In this document: one piece after another, positions 57,609-64,000 of the stretch | Numbering within the stretch: position 1 is the stretch's first letter | Layout of the letters: every line of letters begins with the position of its first letter | Assembly (NCBI RefSeq): GCF_013347965.1 | Contig: NZ_CP048810.1 | Location: forward strand, 2,852,001-2,916,000 | DNA from: Pseudomonas bijieensis | GTDB taxonomy: Bacteria; Pseudomonadota; Gammaproteobacteria; Pseudomonadales; Pseudomonadaceae | Direction: 5' to 3' | DNA length: 64,000 nucleotides | Made by a program: the position numbers and the translations under genes | The notes under the pieces: model-generated | The model's database searches: none | What the model saw: only the letters and a program-made list of their open reading frames with translations | What the model was told of the DNA's origin: nothing

Positions 57609-57637
57609 TGTGTGGTCGCCTCTTTTCTATCGGTTCC
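57609..57637 (-). promoter_or_regulatory. hrp box (HrpL-dependent promoter)
   Basis: On the minus strand: GGAACC (57637-57632), a 16-bp spacer, CCACACA (57615-57609). It fits GGAACC-N15/16-CCACNNA exactly and points at the gene starting 57566. Confidence 0.88.
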
Positions 57638-57742
57638 GCCTTGTCCGATCCGTCGCGACAGTCAAGGCACTGAAAGGAACGACGTGGCATAATCGTCCGC
57701 TGATTTTCAGGACGATACCGGGAACGTTTTGGAGGAGCATTC

Positions 57743-58105
57743 ATGCCCAGGGAAAACAAGCATTTACAGCTTTTCGGCATCAAAGCCTGCGATACGATGA
57801 AAAAAGCGCGTACCTGGCTCGATGAGCACGCGGTGCGCTATGACTTTCACGATTACAAAACTGCCGGCATCGACCGTGAGCACCTGACCCAATGGTGCAA
57901 CGAACATGGCTGGCAAGTGGTGTTGAACCGTGCCGGTACGACCTTTCGCAAACTCGACGACGAACGCAAAGCCGATCTCGACCAGACGAAAGCCATCGAA
58001 CTGATGCTCGCCCAACCCTCGATGATCAAGCGCCCGGTGCTCGATCTCGGTGACCGAACCCTGATTGGCTTCAAGCCAGATATTTATACGGCAGAGATCA
58101 AGTAA
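57743..58105 (+). CDS. yffB: ArsC/Spx-family protein (YffB-like)
   Basis: 120 residues with GGAGG upstream. Thioredoxin-like fold: QLFGIKACDTMKKARTWLDE carries the single N-terminal Cys; the C-terminal MIKRPVLDLGDRTLIGFKPD is the family signature (cis-Pro region). YffB is often next to dapE; here it precedes dapD by 32 bp. True arsenate reduction is unproven for this branch; a glutathione-dependent thiol role is more likely. Confidence 0.85.
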   Translation: MPRENKHLQLFGIKACDTMKKARTWLDEHAVRYDFHDYKTAGIDREHLTQWCNEHGWQVVLNRAGTTFRKLDDERKADLDQTKAIELMLAQPSMIKRPVLDLGDRTLIGFKPDIYTAEIK

Positions 58106-58137
58106 ACCTGCCCAGTCCATTCTGTAGAGGTAATTTC

Positions 58138-59172
58138 ATGTCCACTACCCTGTTCAGCCTGGCCTTCGGTGTCGGCACTCAAAACCGTCAAGGCGCCTGG
58201 CTGGAAGTGTTCTACGCACAGCCGCTGCTCAACCCGTCGGCTGACATCGTCAAAGCCATCGCGCCGATCCTTGGCTACAGCGAAGGCAACCAGGCCATCA
58301 CCTTCACCACCGCCCAGGCCTCGCAACTGGCTGAAGCGCTCAAGGGTGTCGATGCCGCGCAAGCCGCGCTGCTGACCCGCCTGGCCGAAAGCCACAAACC
58401 GCTGGTCGCCACGCTGCTGGCCGAAGATGCCCAACTGAGCTCCACGCCTGAGGCTTACCTCAAGCTGCACCTGCTGTCCCATCGCCTGGTCAAGCCCCAT
58501 GGCCTGAACCTGGCTGGCATCTTCCCGCTGCTGCCGAACGTGGCCTGGACCAGCCAGGGCGCGATCGACCTGAGCGAACTGGCCGAGCACCAGCTCGAAG
58601 CCCGCCTGCGTGGCGAGTTGCTGGAAGTGTTCTCGGTGGACAAGTTCCCGAAAATGACCGACTACGTGGTGCCGGCTGGCGTACGGATCGCCGATGCCGC
58701 GCGGATCCGCCTGGGCGCCTACGTGGGCGAAGGCACCACCGTGATGCACGAAGGTTTCGTCAACTTCAACGCCGGCACCGAAGGCCCGGGCATGATCGAA
58801 GGCCGCGTGTCGGCTGGCGTGTTCGTCGGCAAGGGTTCGGACCTGGGCGGCGGTTGCTCGACCATGGGCACCCTGTCGGGCGGCGGCAACATCGTGATCA
58901 AGGTTGGCGAAGGCTGCCTGATCGGCGCCAACGCCGGCATCGGTATCCCGCTGGGCGACCGCAACACCGTGGAGTCGGGCCTGTACGTGACCGCCGGCAC
59001 CAAGGTCGCGCTGCTGGACGAGAACAACCAACTGGTCAAGGTGGTCAAGGCCCGTGAACTGGCTGGCCAACCCGACCTGTTGTTCCGCCGCAACTCCGAG
59101 ACTGGCGCGGTGGAATGCAAGACCCATAAATCGGCCATCGAGCTGAACGAAGCGCTGCACGCCCACAACTAA
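58138..59172 (+). CDS. dapD: 2,3,4,5-tetrahydropyridine-2,6-dicarboxylate N-succinyltransferase
   Basis: 344 residues, the long pseudomonad form (E. coli DapD is 274). The C-terminal half is a left-handed beta-helix (GVRIADAARIRLGAYVGEGT, ...GTLSGGGNIVIKVGEGCLIG). It succinylates tetrahydrodipicolinate in lysine synthesis, before DapC. GAGGT precedes the ATG. Confidence 0.97.
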   Translation: MSTTLFSLAFGVGTQNRQGAWLEVFYAQPLLNPSADIVKAIAPILGYSEGNQAITFTTAQASQLAEALKGVDAAQAALLTRLAESHKPLVATLLAEDAQLSSTPEAYLKLHLLSHRLVKPHGLNLAGIFPLLPNVAWTSQGAIDLSELAEHQLEARLRGELLEVFSVDKFPKMTDYVVPAGVRIADAARIRLGAYVGEGTTVMHEGFVNFNAGTEGPGMIEGRVSAGVFVGKGSDLGGGCSTMGTLSGGGNIVIKVGEGCLIGANAGIGIPLGDRNTVESGLYVTAGTKVALLDENNQLVKVVKARELAGQPDLLFRRNSETGAVECKTHKSAIELNEALHAHN

Positions 59173-59190
59173 GTCGCTTCACCCCCTCAC

Positions 59191-59216
59191 CTGTGGGAGC
59201 GAGTTTGCTCCCACAG
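59191..59216. repeat. Short REP hairpin
   Basis: CTGTGGGAGC-GAGTTT-GCTCCCACAG, a 10-bp perfect stem 18 nt after the dapD stop. It can act as a 3' end stabiliser of dapD mRNA. Confidence 0.85.
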
Positions 59217-59248
59217 GGTCCGGCGTAACTCCAGCAGGGCCCGAAAGC

Positions 59249-60454
59249 ATGTTGATTCCATCCCCTTGGCGCGCCGACTTCCCGGCCATCGCCGCCCTGC
59301 AACGGCAAGGCCAGACCTACCTGGACAGCGCCGCCACCACGCAAAAACCCCAAGCCCTGCTCGATGCCCTGACGCATTACTACGCCAATGGCGCCGCCAA
59401 TGTGCACCGTGCACAACACCTACCGGGCGCCCACGCCACCCAGGCGTTCGAAGACAGCCGCCTCAAGGTGGCGCAATGGCTCAACGCCGGGGATTGCGGG
59501 CAGATCGTCTTCACCCATGGCGCCACTTCGGCGCTGAACCTGCTGGCCTACGGGCTGGAACATCTGTTCAACCCGGGCGATGAAATCGTCATCAGCGCCC
59601 TGGAACACCACGCCAACCTGTTGCCGTGGCAGCAACTGGCCGAGCGCCGTTCGTTGACGCTGGTGGTGTTGCCGCTAGACGCTGACGGGGTGATCGATCC
59701 TGGCGCCGCCGCCGAACTGATCGGCCCGCGTACCCGCTTGCTGGCGGTGAGCCAGTTGTCCAATGTGCTGGGAGCCTGGCAGCCAGTGCCTACACTGCTG
59801 GCGCTGGCCAAGGCCCAGGGCGCACTGACAGTGATCGACGGCGCCCAAGGCGTGGTCCATGGTCGCCACGACGTTCAGGCACTGGGCTGCGACTTTTATG
59901 TGTTTTCCAGCCACAAACTCTACGGCCCCGACGGGCTGGGCGTGCTGTTTGGTCGTACCGAGGCCCTTGGCAACCTGCGCCATTGGCAGTTCGGTGGCGA
60001 AATGGTGCAACAGGCCGATTACCACAACGCCACGTTCCGCCCGGCGCCGCTGGGCTTCGAGGCCGGCACGCCGCCGATTGCCAGCGTGATCGGGTTGGGC
60101 GCGACCCTGGACTACCTGTCCACTCTTGATCCGCAAGCGGTCATTGACCATGAGGCGGCGCTGCATGACTACCTGCTCCATGGTTTGTTGGCTCGCAACG
60201 GCGTGCGCCTGGTAGGCAACCCACGGCTGGCCCTGGCCAGCTTCGTGGTTGAAGGCGTGCACAACGCCGACCTGGCCCATCTGCTGACCGAACAAGGCAT
60301 CGCCGTGCGCGCCGGGCATCACTGCGCCATGCCGCTGTTCAAGCATTTGAAGCTGTCCGGGGCGATTCGGGTGTCACTGGCGCTGTACAACGACTCCGCC
60401 GATATCGAACGCTTCTTCGAAGCGCTGGATCAGGCCTTGGAGATGCTTCGATGA
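59249..60454 (+). CDS. csdA: Cysteine desulfurase (CsdA/SufS type)
   Basis: 401 residues, class V aminotransferase fold. PLP lysine in YVFSSHKLYGPDGLGVLFG; active Cys in AVRAGHHCAMPLFKHL near the C-terminus. It removes sulfur from cysteine for transfer to the CsdE/SufE acceptor encoded immediately downstream (4-bp overlap). Together with the TcdA gene it forms the Csd sulfur-transfer set of E. coli (csdA-csdE-tcdA), linked to the t6A37-to-ct6A37 step on tRNA. Confidence 0.95.
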   Translation: MLIPSPWRADFPAIAALQRQGQTYLDSAATTQKPQALLDALTHYYANGAANVHRAQHLPGAHATQAFEDSRLKVAQWLNAGDCGQIVFTHGATSALNLLAYGLEHLFNPGDEIVISALEHHANLLPWQQLAERRSLTLVVLPLDADGVIDPGAAAELIGPRTRLLAVSQLSNVLGAWQPVPTLLALAKAQGALTVIDGAQGVVHGRHDVQALGCDFYVFSSHKLYGPDGLGVLFGRTEALGNLRHWQFGGEMVQQADYHNATFRPAPLGFEAGTPPIASVIGLGATLDYLSTLDPQAVIDHEAALHDYLLHGLLARNGVRLVGNPRLALASFVVEGVHNADLAHLLTEQGIAVRAGHHCAMPLFKHLKLSGAIRVSLALYNDSADIERFFEALDQALEMLR

Positions 60455-60855
60455 ATCTACCCGCCGATGCCGCCGCAGCGTTGCAGATTTTCCAGGACGC
60501 CTCGGGCTGGGAACAACGCGCCCGGCTGCTGATGCAATGGGGCGAGCGCCTGCCGCCCCTGAGCGACGCAGACAAATGCGACGCCAACCTCGTTCATGGC
60601 TGTGAGAGCCAGGTGTGGTTGGTGGGCCAGTTGCACGACGGACATTGGCAGTTTGCCGCCAGCAGCGATGCGCGGTTGATTCGTGGGCTGGTGGCGTTGC
60701 TGCTGGCGCGGGTCAATGGATTGTCCGCTGACGAGTTGCAGCAGGTGGATTTGCCGGATTGGTTCAATCAGCTGGGATTGTCGCGACAGTTGTCGCCGTC
60801 GCGTAGCAATGGCTTGAATGCTGTATTGCAGCGGATGCGCGAATTGACGCAATGA
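60451..60855 (+). CDS. csdE: Sulfur acceptor CsdE/SufE-family protein
   Basis: 134 residues. The persulfide-accepting Cys is in NLVHGCESQVWLVGQ (about residue 50). It relays sulfur from CsdA and stimulates the desulfurase. ATG overlaps the csdA stop (ATGA). Followed by a REP-type palindrome, then convergent tcdA. Confidence 0.93.
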   Translation: MNLPADAAAALQIFQDASGWEQRARLLMQWGERLPPLSDADKCDANLVHGCESQVWLVGQLHDGHWQFAASSDARLIRGLVALLLARVNGLSADELQQVDLPDWFNQLGLSRQLSPSRSNGLNAVLQRMRELTQ

Positions 60856-60856
60856 T

Positions 60857-60990
60857 TGTGGCGAGGGGAGCTTGCTCCCGCTGGACTGCGCAGCAGTCCC
60901 AAAAGCAGTCAACTCAATCTGTCTGACATACCGCGTTGCCCGGTTTCAGGGCCGCTTCGCGACCCAGCGGGAGCAAGCTCCCTCGCCACA
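60857..60990. repeat. Long REP-like palindrome, GTGGCGAGG type
   Basis: Arms GTGGCGAGGGGAGCTTGCTC (60858 on) and the complement ending TCGCCAC; it lies between the convergent csdE and tcdA genes. Confidence 0.9.
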
Positions 60991-60997
60991 ACGGCCG

Positions 60998-61813
60998 TTA
61001 CTGCCCGCCCTTGAGCCGATCCGCCGGCCGCCGCACACCCGCCACGATCTTATCCACAGCCTTGGTCGCCGCGACCATGCCGAACGTCGCCGTGACCATC
61101 ATCACCGCGCCAAACCCACCGGCGCAGTCGAGCTTGACGCCGTCGCCGACAAAACTCTTCTGCAGGCAAATGCTGCCATCCGGTTTGGGGTAGCGCAGTT
61201 GTTCGGTAGAGAACACGCAGGGCACGCTGTAGTGGCGGGTCACGGTGCGGGAAAAAAACCATAGTCGCGGCGCAAGGTGGAGCGCACTTTCGAGGCCAGG
61301 GGATCGTTGAACGTGCGGTTCAAGTCGCAGACCTGGATCAGCGTCGGATCGATCTGCCCACCCGCCCCGCCCGTGGTGATGATCTGGATCTTGCGGCGCT
61401 TGCACCAGGCGATCAGCGCAGCCTTGGCGTTGACGCTGTCGATGCAGTCGATCACGCAGTCGATGTTCGGCGTGATGTATTCGGCCATGGTCTCGCGGGT
61501 GACGAAGTCCGCCACCGCGTGCACCCTGCAGTCGGGGTTGATCCCCCCGCAGCCGCTCGGCCATCACGTCGACCTTGGGCTTGCCGACGGTGCTGTCCAG
61601 GGCGTGCAACTGGCGGTTGGCGTTGCTGACGCAGACATCGTCCAGGTCAAACAGCGAAATCTCACCCACGCCGCAACGGGCAATGGCTTCCGCCGCCCAG
61701 GAACCGACCCCACCCACGCCGACGATCGCCACATGGGCCGCCCGCAGGCGCTCCAGGCCTTCGATGCCATACAAACGGGCGATACCGGCAAACCGTGGAT
61801 CTTCTGTACTCAT
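60998..61813 (-). pseudogene. tcdA: tRNA threonylcarbamoyladenosine dehydratase TcdA, frameshifted as given
   Basis: Start ATG at 61813 (MSTEDPRFAGIARLYGIEGL). The E1-like ATP site VGVGGVGSWAAEAIARCGVG is in the first frame. After MAERLRG the correct continuation (INPDCRVHAVADF...) is in another frame, switching at six G (plus-strand C at 61543-61548). It returns to the first frame at seven T (plus-strand A at 61252-61258), before RTVTRHYSVPCVFSTEQL. The middle portion is thus scrambled if read straight, though both ends are intact. TcdA cyclises t6A37 to ct6A37. Sequence error or recent decay are the choices. Confidence 0.88.
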
Positions 61814-61877
61814 GACCATTACCCCAAAAAACCGGCGCGCATTATAGGGCTTTGCTGCGGCAAATTGAGCAAAACCT

Positions 61878-61970
61878 CTGTGGGAGCGAGCCTGCTCGCG
61901 ATGGCGGTGGATCAGTGGCAGTGATGTTGACTGACACACCGCCATCGCGAGCAGGCTCGCTCCCACAGGT
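61878..61970. repeat. REP pair between tcdA and dapE
   Basis: Inverted units with TGTGGGAGCGAGCCTGCTCG (61880 on) and ATCGCGAGCAGGCTCGCTCC (61945 on), between divergent genes. Confidence 0.9.
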
Positions 61971-62100
61971 TTTGTGCTTCAACTGACCAGCACCAGGGGC
62001 CCATGCCGGTCGTTTTGCTATAAGATAACCGCCATTTTGTGGGTGTCAGCCAGCCCCCCACACAAGCCTTGCGTTCATACTAAATATTCCCGGAGTTTCC

Positions 62101-63252
62101 ATGACGGCCCACGCCGACCTCTCGCCGACCCTGCAACTCGCCTGCGACCTGATCCGCCGTCCGTCCGTGACGCCGGTGGATGCTGATTGCCAGAAACTGA
62201 TGATGCAGCGCCTGGGTAATGCGGGTTTTGCGCTCGAGCCGATGCGCATCGAGGATGTGGATAACTTCTGGGCCAGCCATGGCAAGCATGACGGTCCGGT
62301 GCTGTGCTTCGCCGGGCACACCGACGTGGTGCCGACCGGCCCGGTGCAGGCCTGGCAGCTCGACCCGTTCGACGCGGTCATCGATGAGCACGGCATGCTT
62401 TGTGGCCGTGGCGCAGCGGACATGAAGGGCAGTCTGGCGGCGATGGTGGTGGCGGCCGAACGGTTCGTCGCCGACTATCCGGACCACAAGGGCTCGGTCA
62501 CCTTCCTGATCACCAGCGATGAAGAAGGCCCGGCCCACCACGGCACCAAGGCCGTGGTCGAACGTCTCAAGGCCCGTCAGGAGCGGCTGGACTGGTGCAT
62601 CGTCGGCGAGCCATCGAGCACCACCTTGGTGGGCGATGTGGTCAAGAACGGCCGGCGCGGTTCCCTCGGCGCGAAGCTGACCGTGCGTGGCAAGCAAGGC
62701 CACGTGGCCTATCCACACCTGGCGAAGAACCCGATTCACCTGGCTGCCCCGGCGCTGGCTGAATTGGCCGCCGAGCATTGGGACCACGGCAACGACTTCT
62801 TCCCGCCGACCAGTTTCCAGATCTCCAACCTCAACGCTGGCACCGGCGCGACCAACGTGATCCCCGGTGACCTGGTGGCGGTGTTCAACTTCCGTTTTTC
62901 CACCGAGTCCACCGTCGAAGGCCTGCAACAGCGCGTCGCCGACATTCTCGACAAACATCAACTGGACTGGCACATCGACTGGGCGTTGTCCGGCCTGCCG
63001 TTCCTCACCGAACCGGGTGCATTGCTCGACGCGGTGTCGTCGAGCATCAAGGACGTCACCGGTCGCGAGACCCAGGCGTCTACCAGCGGCGGCACGTCCG
63101 ACGGTCGCTTCATCGCCACCATGGGCACGCAAGTGGTAGAGCTGGGGCCGGTCAACGCGACCATCCACCAGGTCAATGAACGAGTGCTGGCAGCCGATCT
63201 CGAGGTGCTGACCGAGATCTACTACAAGACGCTGATCAAGTTGCTCGCCTGA
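62101..63252 (+). CDS. dapE: Succinyl-diaminopimelate desuccinylase
   Basis: 383 residues, M20 family di-zinc enzyme. Metal motifs [13 protein letters not shown] (His, Asp), [15 protein letters not shown] and ITSDEEGPA (Glu pair) are intact. It releases succinate from N-succinyl-L,L-diaminopimelate after DapD and DapC. The stop overlaps the rlmA start by one base (TGATG). Confidence 0.98.
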   Translation: MTAHADLSPTLQLACDLIRRPSVTPVDADCQKLMMQRLGNAGFALEPMRIEDVDNFWASHGKHDGPVLCFAGHTDVVPTGPVQAWQLDPFDAVIDEHGMLCGRGAADMKGSLAAMVVAAERFVADYPDHKGSVTFLITSDEEGPAHHGTKAVVERLKARQERLDWCIVGEPSSTTLVGDVVKNGRRGSLGAKLTVRGKQGHVAYPHLAKNPIHLAAPALAELAAEHWDHGNDFFPPTSFQISNLNAGTGATNVIPGDLVAVFNFRFSTESTVEGLQQRVADILDKHQLDWHIDWALSGLPFLTEPGALLDAVSSSIKDVTGRETQASTSGGTSDGRFIATMGTQVVELGPVNATIHQVNERVLAADLEVLTEIYYKTLIKLLA

Positions 63253-64000
63253 TGCTCGCCTGCCCGATCTGCAGTGAGCCGCTGAACGCGGTGGACAACG
63301 GTGTGGTGTGCCCGGCCGGCCACCGCTTCGACCGCGCGCGGCAGGGTTACCTGAACCTGCTGCCGGTGCAGCACAAGAACAGCCGCGACCCCGGCGACAA
63401 CCAGGCGATGGTCGAAGCCCGTCGCGATTTTCTCAACGCAGGGCATTACGCCCCCGTCGCCCGGCGTCTGGCGGAACTGGCCGCCGAACGTGCGCCCGGA
63501 CGCTGGCTGGACATCGGCTGTGGCGAGGGCTACTACACCGCGCAAATCGCTGAAGCGTTACCCAATGCCGATGGTTATGCCCTGGACATCTCCCGAGAGG
63601 CGGTCAAGCGTGCCTGCAAACGCAACCCACAACTGACCTGGTTGATCGCCAGCATGGCCCGCGTGCCCTTGGCGGACGGCTGCTGTCAGTTCCTGGCCAG
63701 CGTGTTCAGCCCGCTGGACTGGCAGGAAGCCAAGCGTTTACTCAGTCCCGGTGGCGGCCTGATGAAAGTCGGCCCCACCGCCGGCCATCTGATGGAATTG
63801 CGCGAACGCCTGTACGACGAAGTTCGCCAGTACACCGATGACAAGCACCTGGCCCTGGTGCCTTCGGGCATGGCGCTCGATCACAGCGAAACCCTCGAAT
63901 TCAAGCTGACGCTCGACAGCGGCCAGGACCGCGCCAACCTGCTGGCCATGACGCCCCACGGCTGGCGTGCCAGTTCCGAACGCCGTGCCAGCGTGATCGA
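63252..64000 (+). CDS. rlmA: 23S rRNA (guanine-N1)-methyltransferase RlmA, 3' end missing
   Basis: 249 complete codons; the frame is open to the window end, so only about the last 20 residues are missing. The N-terminal zinc knuckle [11 protein letters not shown]...VVCPAGHRF (Cys4, Cys7, Cys20, His24) is diagnostic. SAM site WLDIGCGEGYYTAQIA. It methylates G745 of 23S rRNA in E. coli. Starts within the dapE stop codon, so the two are probably co-translated. Confidence 0.93.
   Translation, partial: MLACPICSEPLNAVDNGVVCPAGHRFDRARQGYLNLLPVQHKNSRDPGDNQAMVEARRDFLNAGHYAPVARRLAELAAERAPGRWLDIGCGEGYYTAQIAEALPNADGYALDISREAVKRACKRNPQLTWLIASMARVPLADGCCQFLASVFSPLDWQEAKRLLSPGGGLMKVGPTAGHLMELRERLYDEVRQYTDDKHLALVPSGMALDHSETLEFKLTLDSGQDRANLLAMTPHGWRASSERRASVI

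Overview
The window is a chromosomal segment of a Pseudomonas of the P. fluorescens complex. Gene order is the classical pseudomonad one, and the intergenic spaces carry many REP-type palindromes (GTGGGAGC...GCTCCCAC and GTGGCGAGGG...CCCTCGCCAC) typical of that group. A HopAA/RopAA-like type III effector gene behind a textbook hrp box hints at the corrugata/brassicacearum side of the complex; that placement is inference.

Layout. (1) 1-6901: part of an R-type tailocin or defective prophage on the minus strand next to mutS. It holds tail fibre, tail-collar protein, baseplate I, J, W and V, a small tail protein and a holin, then secreted or regulatory cargo (DUF642 protein, Com-like zinc ribbon, small secreted protein), and a LexA-like (PrtR-type) repressor gene with terminator and an operator-rich promoter. 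(2) 6962-9854: accessory stretch with a REP palindrome, a structured leader plus DUF6124 gene, an IS110-family insertion and a 73-bp tandem repeat. (3) 9855-18506: mutS, fdxA, the sRNA rsmZ, then rpoS, nlpD, pcm, surE, truD and ispF on the minus strand. (4) 18550-21519: formaldehyde detoxification (fghA, adhC) with a divergent LysR regulator, lying between ispF and ispD. (5) 21673-48065: a long minus-strand run of housekeeping genes: ispD, ftsB, eno, kdsA, pyrG, tilS, accA, dnaE, rnhB, lpxB, lpxA, fabZ, lpxD, skp, bamA, rseP, dxr, cdsA, uppS, frr, pyrH, tsf, rpsB. These cover isoprenoid, lipid A, fatty acid and phospholipid synthesis, outer-membrane assembly and translation. (6) 48441-64000: map, glnD, dapC, a PemK/MazF-like gene with a structured attenuator-like leader, a CPA1 Na+/H+ antiporter, the hrp-box effector gene, a YffB/ArsC-like gene, dapD, csdA, csdE, a frameshifted tcdA, dapE and rlmA (cut by the window end).

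How they fit together. The dap genes supply lysine and diaminopimelate. The lpx, fabZ, bam and skp block with dxr, cdsA and uppS builds the envelope. rpoS and rsmZ, side by side, are two major stationary-phase and Gac/Rsm regulators. The least ordinary items are the ATGCAT-array promoter of the tailocin, the cargo gene flanked by 55-bp repeats, the three-way-junction leader of the DUF6124 gene, the PemK-like gene behind a hairpin terminator, and the isolated HrpL-type effector. tilS and tcdA carry homopolymer frameshifts that may be sequence errors.
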